Below, in pieces: positions 1 through 5,097 of a DNA stretch of 5,097 bases. A program made the position numbers and the translations under genes. Origin of the DNA: Aquiluna sp. (GTDB lineage Bacteria > Actinomycetota > Actinomycetes > Actinomycetales > Microbacteriaceae). Within the stretch, counting starts at the first letter, position 1, and the number at the start of each line of letters is the position of its first letter. The stretch covers positions 1 to 5,097 of the forward strand of contig JADHKY010000084.1 in NCBI GenBank assembly GCA_016780945.1. Direction: 5' to 3'. The notes below the pieces were generated by a model. That model was not told the origin of the DNA and made no database searches. It saw only the letters and a list, made by a program, of their open reading frames with translations.

Positions 1-74
1 ACCTTTCCATGCACCACCGCCAACTGGGCAACCAATTTGGCGAGCTGGGTCTTGTCTTGGGAGCTACCACTCAT
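1..74 (-). CDS. pyrE: Orotate phosphoribosyltransferase, N-terminal fragment (cut by window edge)
   Basis: Only the first 24 codons and part of the 25th are present; the rest lies left of the window. Reading the minus strand from the ATG at 74-72 gives a peptide that starts MSGSSQDKTQLAKLV and ends with LAVVHGKV. The pattern of a short polar lead, an L-x-x-L helix and (A/S)VVHG(K/R)V is the N-terminus I recognise from actinobacterial PyrE, where it is followed by TLSSG. PyrE transfers the phosphoribosyl group of PRPP to orotate to make OMP in cytoplasmic de novo pyrimidine synthesis. No Shine-Dalgarno sequence precedes the ATG, but a TAAACT hexamer sits at exactly -12 to -7, which suits a leaderless mRNA. 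It is divergent from xthA with only 15 bp between start codons. The call rests on about 25 residues, so it is good but not certain. Confidence 0.75.
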   Translation of the reverse strand, partial: MSGSSQDKTQLAKLVAQLAVVHGK

Positions 75-77
75 AGT

Positions 78-83
78 TAGAGT
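78..83 (+). promoter_or_regulatory. Putative -10 box of a leaderless xthA promoter (TAGAGT)
   Basis: TAGAGT fits the actinobacterial TAnnnT -10 pattern. It ends 6 bases before the GTG at 90, so a transcript starting at the usual distance would begin on the first base of the start codon. An AGGAG motif at 86-90 overlaps the start codon itself and so cannot act as a normally spaced ribosome binding site. No convincing -35 is visible; TTGGGA at 57-62 has a 15-base spacer and is weak. This is inferred from position and sequence only. Confidence 0.45.
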
Positions 84-86
84 TTA
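81..86 (-). promoter_or_regulatory. Putative -10 box of a leaderless pyrE promoter (TAAACT)
   Basis: Read on the minus strand, 86-81 is TAAACT, another TAnnnT match. Six bases separate it from the A of the pyrE ATG at 74, which places a predicted transcript start on that A. It shares positions 81-83 with the opposing xthA -10 candidate. The best TTGAC-like -35 on this strand (115-110, TTGACG) has a spacer of about 23 bases and is too far away to count. This is inference from spacing and sequence. Confidence 0.45.
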
Positions 87-89
87 GGA

Positions 90-869
90 GTGGAAATTGC
101 TACCTGGAACGTCAACTCGGTCAGAGCTAGGGCTCAGCGAGTAACTCAGTTCTTGGAGCGCACCCAAGTAGACGTTCTGGCAATGCAAGAAATCAAGTGC
201 AAGCCCGAGCAGTTCCCCTACGCAGACTTTGAAGCTGTTGGCTACGAGGTCATCGCACACGGCCTAAACCAGTGGAACGGTGTCGCCTTTGCCTATAAAA
301 AAGACCTAGCGCCGACAGACATCGAGACTTCCTTTCCGCAGCAGCCGCATTTCAAGGACTCTCTCGAGGCAAGGGCGCTGGGTGCGACATTTGGCGATAT
401 CAGGATCTGGAGCCTCTATGTCCCGCACGGCAGGGGTCTTGATGACCCACACATGGACTACAAGCTTGAGTTTTTAGAGCGCCTCGGATCTCACGTTGCC
501 GAGGAGCTGGAGGAAGACCCGAGCAGCCAGATTGCCCTAGTTGGTGATTTCAACATCGCACCCCTTGATTCCGATGTTTTCAACGTCGGGTTTTTTGACA
601 CCCACGTCTCTCAGCCGGAGCGCGATGTCTTCGAAGTCTTTGAGCAGATTGGCTTCACCGACCTGCACCGCAAGTTTGTCCCCGAGGGCTATACCTACTG
701 GGACTACAAAGACCTCAGGTTCCCAAGAAATGAGGGCATGCGCATCGACTTCATTCTCAGCTCCCCCGAGCTAACCGAAAGAATCACAGCCGGGAGTATC
801 GAAAGAGACGAGCGCAAGGGCGAGGGGCCCAGCGATCACGTGCCGGTTATAGCTTCGATTTCTGGCTGA
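90..869 (+). CDS. xthA: Exodeoxyribonuclease III (AP endonuclease, Xth family)
   Basis: This 259-residue cytoplasmic DNA-repair enzyme incises 5' to abasic sites and has 3'-5' exonuclease and 3'-phosphatase activity in characterised relatives. It is a single endonuclease/exonuclease/phosphatase domain of near-normal family length (E. coli ExoIII is 268). Visible active-site residues are N7 in WNVNS, E34 in MQEIK (metal ligand), Y110 in LYVPHG, D152 and N154 in GDFNIAP, W204 in YTYWDY, D220 in RIDFIL, and the D249-H250 pair in SDHVPV. The GTG start is forced: an in-frame TAG lies at 78-80, and the family's conserved N-terminus (M-x-IATWNVNS) begins exactly here. There is no usable Shine-Dalgarno, so leaderless translation is likely. 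The gene lies antisense between pyrE and alkD, and its 3' end overlaps alkD by 23 bp. Nothing suggests damage or transfer. Confidence 0.95.
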   Translation: MEIATWNVNSVRARAQRVTQFLERTQVDVLAMQEIKCKPEQFPYADFEAVGYEVIAHGLNQWNGVAFAYKKDLAPTDIETSFPQQPHFKDSLEARALGATFGDIRIWSLYVPHGRGLDDPHMDYKLEFLERLGSHVAEELEEDPSSQIALVGDFNIAPLDSDVFNVGFFDTHVSQPERDVFEVFEQIGFTDLHRKFVPEGYTYWDYKDLRFPRNEGMRIDFILSSPELTERITAGSIERDERKGEGPSDHVPVIASISG

Positions 870-1569
870 GCCAGTGATCGCGCTCTTCCCGGCTCATCTT
901 CTCAATCGCATACCTCAGCATTGTTCTGGGCATTGTTGCGGCGTGAGCATCCAGAAAGCGCCTGAGCGCAGCTAGGTCCTTCTTGCCGGCCTCTCTTAGC
1001 ATCCAGCCGGAGGCCTTGTGAATCAGGTCATGCTCATGGTCAATGAGGTATTCGACGATATGAAAGGTTGGCTCAAGCTCAAGCTCTCGGATCAGAGCGT
1101 AGGTAAAGATGATCGATACACGTTGCTTCCAAAGATCCCCGCTGTCGGCGAATGTTTTGAGGTATTCAAAAACATCCTCTCTGCCAAGCAGCTGCGCACC
1201 CAAGTGTGTCGCCGAGCAGTCCACCAAATCCCAGTGATTTACCTTCCGTAAATCAAGAAGCTCCAGGTAGAGGTTGAATAGTTCCTCTCGCTTCTCCATA
1301 TCCCTGGATGACTTGTAGCGGTTGACCAGTATCACCAGAGCGCAAAACCGTTCCTCGTGGAACTCGCTCATTGCAAGCTCCCTGATCTCAGCTAGAGGAA
1401 GATCCTTGAAGCTCTTGGCGACCGAGCGCGAGACTGGCACCCTAATGCCTAGAAACTTGTCGCCCTCACCGTATTCACCCGGACCGGTCTTGTAGAACCA
1501 CTCCTGGCTTTTTGCGAGCGCCGGGCTTCCAAGCTTCCTCAGCTCGCTGGCAACGTTAGACGCTTGCAT
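847..1569 (-). CDS. AlkD-like DNA alkylation repair glycosylase (HEAT-like repeat)
   Basis: This 240-residue protein belongs to the AlkD family of all-helical, HEAT-like-repeat DNA glycosylases, which excise alkylated bases such as 3-methyladenine and 7-methylguanine. Visible family features are FLGIRVP (39-45) and HEERFCAL (71-78) near the N-terminus, then W113 and D117 in NHWDLVD, R150 in LWKQRVSI, and W189 in ASGWMLRE. These line up with the Trp109, Asp113, Arg148 and Trp187 of Bacillus cereus AlkD, so the DNA-binding and catalytic cleft looks intact. The ATG at 1569 lies inside the end of clpB (14-bp overlap). Only a weak GA-rich sequence precedes it, which suggests coupling to clpB translation. 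It is the last gene of the chaperone operon and collides tail-to-tail with xthA. The exact lesion preference cannot be read from sequence, so no symbol is assigned. Confidence 0.9.
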   Translation of the reverse strand: MQASNVASELRKLGSPALAKSQEWFYKTGPGEYGEGDKFLGIRVPVSRSVAKSFKDLPLAEIRELAMSEFHEERFCALVILVNRYKSSRDMEKREELFNLYLELLDLRKVNHWDLVDCSATHLGAQLLGREDVFEYLKTFADSGDLWKQRVSIIFTYALIRELELEPTFHIVEYLIDHEHDLIHKASGWMLREAGKKDLAALRRFLDAHAATMPRTMLRYAIEKMSREERDHWLSQKSKL

Positions 1570-3709
1570 CTTCTCTCACGCTTTCGACCAGCAATGCCTG
1601 GCCGTCCGCAGAGATATCAACCCGAACGAAACTGCCATCCTCAACTTCGCCAACCAGCAGAAGATTCGCGAGTTTGTCGTCGATCTCTCTTTGCATCAGC
1701 CTTCTAAGTGGCCTTGCCCCATAGACGGGGTCATAGCCGTGCTCCGCCAGCCACAACCTTGCTGCCGGCGTGACTCCGAGAGTTAGCCTCTTGGCCTCAA
1801 GTCTCACCATAAATCTCTCAATCTGCAGGTCGACAATCGAGCCAAGCTCTTCCTTGCTCAGGGCATCGAAGATCACAACATCGTCCAGTCGGTTAAGAAA
1901 CTCTGGCTTGAATGAGGTGCGAACCATCTCCATCACAGCTTCACGTCGCTGTGAGTCGTTTAGGTCCTCTGCAATTAGGAACTGTGAGCCTAGATTCGAG
2001 GTCATAATCAGAATCACGTTTCTAAAGTCAACGGTTCGACCTTGGCCGTCAGTGAGCCTGCCGTCATCGAGAACCTGTAGCATCACGTCGAAGACCTCGG
2101 GGTGCGCCTTTTCAATCTCATCCAGCAGCACCACCGAATACGGCCTGCGCCTAATAGCCTCGGTCAACTGACCGCCCTCGTCATAACCGACGTATCCCGG
2201 AGGGGCTCCAATCAGTCTGCTAACGCTGTGTTTCTCGCCGTATTCGCTCATGTCGATTCGAACCATGGACTTCTCGTCATCAAACAAAAACTCGGCTAGA
2301 GACTTGGCAAGCTCGGTCTTTCCAACACCAGTTGGACCAAGGAACATAAATGAGCCTGTTGGACGATCCGGATCTGAGATGCCAGCTTTTGATCGGCGGA
2401 CGGCATCGCTGACAGCCTTGACCGCTTTCTTCTGACCAATCAGTCGCTTACCGAGCTCTGCCTCGAGCTGCAGCAGCTTCTGAGATTCGCCAGCGAGCAA
2501 TCTTCCTGTTGGGATGCCAGTCCAGGCCGAAACCACTGCCGCAATCTCGTCCTCGGAGACCTGCTCACCGACCATGCGCTCACGAGGCTGAGAGTCTTGG
2601 CTCTCTGCGTCTTGGAGCTGCTTCTCAAGTTGTGGAATTTCGCCATAGAGCAGCTTGGATGCCTGCTCCAGATTTGCCTCACGCTGAGCCTTCTCAGCAG
2701 CAACCCTGGCAGCATCCAGCTTGGTCTTGAGCTCACCGATCTTGTTCAGCTCGCTGCGCTCTGACTCCCAGCGTTGATTTAGACCATCGAGTCGCTCTTG
2801 CTTTTCAGCCAGGTCCTCCTGAAGTTTTTCAAGTCGCTGCTTTGAGGCCTCGTCCTTTTCCTTCTTCAGAGCAAGCTGTTCGAGCTTGAGCCTGTCCACC
2901 TGACGCCTAAGCTCATCGATCTCCACGGGAGCCGAGTCAATCTCCATGCGCAGCCTCGATGCGGCCTCATCGACTAGGTCGATGGCCTTATCTGGAAGTT
3001 GGCGGCCTGTGATATAGCGGCTGGAGAGTGCGGCAGCTGCCACCAATGCGCTATCGGCAATGGTGACTTTGTGATGGGCCTCATAGCGCTCTTTAAGCCC
3101 GCGCAAGATAGCAACGGTGTCCTCAACCGAGGGCTCACCCACATAGACCTGCTGGAACCTGCGCTCCAGAGCGCTGTCCTTCTCAATTCGTTCGCGGTAC
3201 TCATCAAGTGTTGTTGCCCCAATGAGTCTTAGCTCACCACGAGCAAGCATTGGCTTGAGCATGTTTGAGGCGTCCATCGAGCCATCGGCTGCGCCCGCGC
3301 CAACAAGAGTGTGAAGCTCGTCGATGAAAGTAATGACGCCACCCTCAGCCTCTTGAATCTCCTTCAAGACGGCCTTCAGTCGCTCCTCGAATTCACCACG
3401 GAACTTTGAACCCGCGACCATCGCACTTAGGTCAAGGCTGATAAGGGTCTTGCCCTTCAAGCTCTCCGGGACATCTCCGGCAACAATGCGCTGGGCTAGA
3501 CCCTCAACAACTGCCGTCTTACCAACGCCAGGCTCACCAATGAGCACGGGGTTGTTCTTCGTCCTCCTGGAGAGCACCTGGCTCACTCGCCGAATTTCGC
3601 TATCTCTTCCGATAACGGGGTCGAGCTTGCCCGCCCTGGCCTGAGCCGTCAGGTCAATGCCAAACGCCTCAAGGGCTTTTACCTGTTCTTGCGGCTGTTG
3701 CTGTTGCAT
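1556..3709 (-). CDS. clpB: Chaperone ClpB lacking the N-terminal domain (AAA+ disaggregase)
   Basis: This AAA+ unfoldase extracts and threads aggregated proteins with DnaK/DnaJ/GrpE. It has 717 residues against about 860 in full-length ClpB. The usual N-terminal Clp_N repeats (about 150 residues) are absent, replaced by a short glutamine-rich lead. Numbered from the ATG at 3709: first AAA+ module with Walker A 58-65 (GEPGVGKT), Walker B D130-E131, pore residue F103 and arginines 183-184; long coiled-coil M domain at about 255-370; second module with Walker A 458-465 (GPTGVGKT), D530-E531, pore Y506, sensor-1 N572, arginine finger R607 and sensor-2 R666 in GAR. The M domain and the lack of a ClpP-binding (I/V/L)GF-type loop argue for ClpB rather than ClpA or ClpC. 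The start at 3709 is preferred over an in-frame ATG at 3724 because AGGAGG lies 5 bases upstream and the ATG overlaps the hspR stop. Pore F replaces the usual Y. Confidence 0.95.
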   Translation of the reverse strand: MQQQQPQEQVKALEAFGIDLTAQARAGKLDPVIGRDSEIRRVSQVLSRRTKNNPVLIGEPGVGKTAVVEGLAQRIVAGDVPESLKGKTLISLDLSAMVAGSKFRGEFEERLKAVLKEIQEAEGGVITFIDELHTLVGAGAADGSMDASNMLKPMLARGELRLIGATTLDEYRERIEKDSALERRFQQVYVGEPSVEDTVAILRGLKERYEAHHKVTIADSALVAAAALSSRYITGRQLPDKAIDLVDEAASRLRMEIDSAPVEIDELRRQVDRLKLEQLALKKEKDEASKQRLEKLQEDLAEKQERLDGLNQRWESERSELNKIGELKTKLDAARVAAEKAQREANLEQASKLLYGEIPQLEKQLQDAESQDSQPRERMVGEQVSEDEIAAVVSAWTGIPTGRLLAGESQKLLQLEAELGKRLIGQKKAVKAVSDAVRRSKAGISDPDRPTGSFMFLGPTGVGKTELAKSLAEFLFDDEKSMVRIDMSEYGEKHSVSRLIGAPPGYVGYDEGGQLTEAIRRRPYSVVLLDEIEKAHPEVFDVMLQVLDDGRLTDGQGRTVDFRNVILIMTSNLGSQFLIAEDLNDSQRREAVMEMVRTSFKPEFLNRLDDVVIFDALSKEELGSIVDLQIERFMVRLEAKRLTLGVTPAARLWLAEHGYDPVYGARPLRRLMQREIDDKLANLLLVGEVEDGSFVRVDISADGQALLVESVREDASV

Positions 3710-4119
3710 TAGCGCCTCCTCCATAAAACTACTGAGCCCGACTTCTCGGGCCTCTGTCCCGGGTTCAGGCGAATAACACCCTGATCTCCGGCTGCGAATA
3801 CCCGATTACCGGGTTGGCTCATGAGCTGGTCTGCGAGCTCTCGCTCGAGATCACGAACGCGAGACTTGAGGCTCACGTTCTCGTTTACTAGTTCGAGGAC
3901 CCTGCGAATGCCCTCGAGGGAAACTCCCTCAGCACTTAGCTTGGCGACCTCTCTCAGCTTCGCCACATCCTGCATGGTGTAGCGGCGGGAGCGTCCCTGG
4001 GTTCTCGTTGGAGAGACCAGGCCCATGCGGTCATACTGCCTGAGGGTCTGCGGGTGCATGCCGGAGAGCTCGGCCGCTACCGAGATAACAAACAGTGGCG
4101 TGTTCTCATCTAGCTCCAT
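3709..4119 (-). CDS. hspR: Heat-shock repressor HspR (MerR family)
   Basis: This 136-residue MerR-type DNA-binding protein represses chaperone genes in actinobacteria by binding HAIR inverted repeats, with DnaK acting as co-repressor in characterised systems. The N-terminal winged helix-turn-helix covers about residues 9-50. It contains FVISVAAELSGMHPQTLRQYDR, seen as positions 10-31 with H22-P23 and R27-Q28-Y29, and the wing GRSRRYT at 42-48. A leucine- and charge-rich helix at about 67-98 is the likely dimerisation coiled coil. The tail ends in SVVLWRRR, resembling the VVW-plus-basic tail of other HspR proteins. Length is normal. The start at 4119 has an AGGAGG 4 bases upstream. The gene sits 8 bp after dnaJ, and its TAA overlaps the clpB ATG by one base. 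No HAIR site is in the window; the operator is expected upstream of the operon. Confidence 0.95.
   Translation of the reverse strand: MELDENTPLFVISVAAELSGMHPQTLRQYDRMGLVSPTRTQGRSRRYTMQDVAKLREVAKLSAEGVSLEGIRRVLELVNENVSLKSRVRDLERELADQLMSQPGNRVFAAGDQGVIRLNPGQRPEKSGSVVLWRRR
3715..3720 (-). promoter_or_regulatory. Ribosome binding site that sets the clpB start (AGGAGG)
   Basis: On the minus strand AGGAGG at 3720-3715 is followed by 5 bases and then the ATG at 3709. The site lies inside the last codons of hspR, whose TAA shares its final A with the clpB ATG (TAATG). This decides for the downstream ATG. The alternative ATG at 3724 has no comparable motif in front of it, and its own codons contain this site. 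Confidence 0.8.
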
Positions 4120-4123
4120 GGCT

Positions 4124-4129
4124 CCTCCT
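4124..4129 (-). promoter_or_regulatory. Ribosome binding site of hspR (AGGAGG) overlapping the dnaJ stop
   Basis: On the minus strand AGGAGG at 4129-4124 lies 4 bases before the hspR ATG, and GAG continues to 4122. Its first two bases are also the last two of the dnaJ TAG stop (4130-4128). A ribosome terminating on dnaJ would therefore sit on the hspR initiation site, so coupling is plausible. Confidence 0.75.
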
Positions 4130-5042
4130 AAAGTGTTCCCGCCCTAGAAATCAAATCCTGACGAGGATTCTCGTCCGGTAGCTCCGCATCAAACTGCTCA
4201 AGAAGCTTCTTGGCCTTTGCGGGAAGGTGTCCTGGGACCATTACCTCAACCGTTGCCAGCAGGTCACCCTGCCGAGAGCCAAACTGTACGCCCTTGCCTT
4301 TGACCCTTAGGGTTCTGCCATTTGGAGTCCCTGCGGCTACCTTCAGCTTCACAGGATCTCCACCCAGCACGGGCACCTCGATGGTTGCCCCGAGAGTTGC
4401 CTCGGCGTAGGTAACAGGAACCGAGACCCTAATGTTGTCGCCATCTCTGGTGAAGACCGCGTGCGGCTTCACCTTGATGGTCACCACTAGATCACCGGCT
4501 GGGCCGCCATTGGGCGAAGGCTGGCCCTTGCCCTTGACCTTGAGCTTCTGGCCGTCCTGAATTCCTGCCGGCACCTTCACGCTCACCGACTCATTTCTGA
4601 GGTTGAGCTTGACTGTGGTGCCGTTGACGGAGTCGATGAAATTTATCGAAGCCGTGGTGCTGAGGTCCTGACCCCGCTGAGGGCCGAAGCCTCCGAACCC
4701 ACCAAAGCCTGGGAATCCACCGCCCTGAAAACCGCCACCTCCAAAGAGGTTGCTGAAGACATCTTCAAAGCCGGCTCCCTGGCCTCCAGCCTGGAAGCGA
4801 GCGCCGCCACCCATGGCCCTGATTGCGTCATACTCCCTGCGCTGCTCGGCATCGGAGAGCACGTCATAGGCCTCGGAGATGTCCTTGAACCTGGCCTCCG
4901 CTGCCGCATCGCCAGGATGCAAATCGGGGTGGTTGTCCTTCGCAAGCTTGCGGTAGGTCTTCTTTAGATCTGCATCAGAGACGTCCTTGGAGACTCCAAG
5001 GATTTTGTAGAAGTCCTTTTCAATCCAGTCTTGTGACGCCAT
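4128..5042 (-). CDS. dnaJ: DnaJ-type co-chaperone without zinc finger (class B J-domain protein)
   Basis: This 304-residue Hsp40 stimulates DnaK ATPase and delivers substrates. The order is: J domain at about 9-72 with the essential HPD triad at 38-40; glycine/phenylalanine-rich linker at about 78-122 (runs of GGF and GFG); then two beta-sandwich substrate-binding domains at about 125-270 with the family motifs VKVPAGIQDGQ (155-165) and GDLLATVEV (259-267). The cysteine-rich zinc-finger domain of classical DnaJ (about 370-395 residues) is completely missing; the protein has no cysteine at all. It is therefore CbpA/DNAJB-like in architecture, although it holds the dnaJ position between grpE and hspR. 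The WIEKDFYKILGV start resembles actinobacterial DnaJ1. The ATG at 5042 is backed by AGGAGG 8 bases upstream. The C-terminus is cleanly terminated by TAG with no sign of decay. Confidence 0.95.
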   Translation of the reverse strand: MASQDWIEKDFYKILGVSKDVSDADLKKTYRKLAKDNHPDLHPGDAAAEARFKDISEAYDVLSDAEQRREYDAIRAMGGGARFQAGGQGAGFEDVFSNLFGGGGFQGGGFPGFGGFGGFGPQRGQDLSTTASINFIDSVNGTTVKLNLRNESVSVKVPAGIQDGQKLKVKGKGQPSPNGGPAGDLVVTIKVKPHAVFTRDGDNIRVSVPVTYAEATLGATIEVPVLGGDPVKLKVAAGTPNGRTLRVKGKGVQFGSRQGDLLATVEVMVPGHLPAKAKKLLEQFDAELPDENPRQDLISRAGTL

Positions 5043-5050
5043 CTAACACA

Positions 5051-5056
5051 CCTCCT
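5051..5056 (-). promoter_or_regulatory. Ribosome binding site of dnaJ (AGGAGG)
   Basis: On the minus strand AGGAGG at 5056-5051 is followed by an 8-base spacer and the dnaJ ATG at 5042. It fills the middle of the 16-bp gap after the grpE stop, leaving no room for a separate promoter. This supports co-transcription from upstream. Confidence 0.8.
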
Positions 5057-5058
5057 AA

Positions 5059-5097
5059 TTACTTATCCGCAGGAACCGAGACCGCAACCTTCGCAGG
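5059..5097 (-). CDS. grpE: GrpE nucleotide exchange factor, C-terminal end (cut by window edge)
   Basis: Only the last 12 codons and the TAA (5061-5059) are inside the window. They encode PAKVAVSVPADK. An (R/P)PAKVAV-V-like strand close to the C-terminus is what GrpE shows in its beta domain (typically L-R-P-A-x-V-x-V). GrpE is the nucleotide exchange factor that releases ADP from DnaK. The identification rests partly on this short tail and mainly on context: the stop lies 16 bp upstream of dnaJ, followed by hspR, as in the actinobacterial dnaK-grpE-dnaJ-hspR operon. The rest of grpE, and presumably dnaK, lies to the right. Confidence 0.75.
   Translation of the reverse strand, partial: PAKVAVSVPADK

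Noticed and set aside
867..896. TGAGCC...GGCTCA inverted repeat near the xthA/alkD 3' ends, considered as a terminator.
   Set aside because: The stem is only 6 bp with an 18-base loop, there is no T-run on either side, and the sequence is within alkD codons.
1071..1086. Short direct repeat GCTCAAGCTCAAGCTC, considered as a slippage or repeat element.
   Set aside because: It is just two and a half copies encoding the E-L-E-L-E stretch in the AlkD-like protein, with no further copies nearby.
1770..2171. Long open frame (133 codons) on the plus strand antisense to clpB.
   Set aside because: Its composition is Ser/Arg-rich, as expected from reading clpB codons backwards. It has no recognisable motif or RBS, and it lies wholly inside a strongly conserved gene.
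3710..3724. Alternative clpB start at the in-frame ATG at 3724 (five residues longer).
   Set aside because: It would place the AGGAGG inside the coding sequence and overlaps hspR by 16 bp. The ATG at 3709 has the well-spaced RBS and the TAATG junction.
4199..4212. Perfect 14-bp palindrome CAAGAAGCTTCTTG, considered as an operator.
   Set aside because: It lies deep in the 3' part of dnaJ, comes from the codons for an ordinary K-K-L-L-E stretch, does not match the HAIR consensus, and has no promoter beside it.
1..5097. HspR HAIR operator (CTTGAGT-N7-ACTCAAG).
   Set aside because: Several half-site-like CTTGAG or CTCAAG strings occur (for example near 465, 1070 and 3865), but none has a partner half-site at the right spacing. 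The operator is expected upstream of dnaK, outside the window.

Overview
The window looks like chromosomal core DNA from a moderate-GC actinobacterium, probably a Microbacteriaceae-type lineage. Three things suggest this: an HspR-type MerR repressor directly behind a grpE-dnaJ pair, the wording of the PyrE, HspR and ExoIII N-termini, and a base composition that by eye is only mid-50s % GC. The genus is inference; nothing here proves it.

Layout, left to right. Positions 1-74 hold the 5' end of a minus-strand pyrE (orotate phosphoribosyltransferase). A gap of only 15 bp (75-89) separates its ATG from the GTG of xthA (exonuclease III, plus strand, 90-869). Both genes appear to be leaderless, with face-to-face, overlapping -10 boxes. 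The 3' end of xthA overlaps by 23 bp the 3' end of a minus-strand alkD-like DNA-glycosylase gene (847-1569). From there to the right edge everything is on the minus strand. In transcription order it reads grpE (only the last 12 codons, 5059-5097), a zinc-finger-free dnaJ (4128-5042), hspR (3709-4119), clpB lacking its N-terminal domain (1556-3709), then alkD (847-1569). Junctions are 16 bp, 8 bp, a 1-base stop/start overlap (TAATG) and a 14-bp overlap, so this is very likely one operon whose promoter, and probably dnaK, lie beyond position 5097.

How the genes work together: GrpE and DnaJ drive the DnaK cycle. ClpB pulls polypeptides out of aggregates and hands them to DnaK. HspR is the repressor that in other actinobacteria shuts this set off, with DnaK as co-repressor. 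Here the repressor and the disaggregase appear translationally coupled. The AlkD-like glycosylase at the operon's end and the ExoIII gene facing it are both base-excision-repair functions: a glycosylase makes abasic sites and an AP endonuclease cuts them.

No mobile element, RNA gene, CRISPR array or stretch of more than 300 bases without a gene was seen. I found no unknown multi-gene system. The most unusual parts are the compact divergent pyrE/xthA start region, the embedding of xthA between two opposite-strand genes, and the domain-reduced ClpB and DnaJ.
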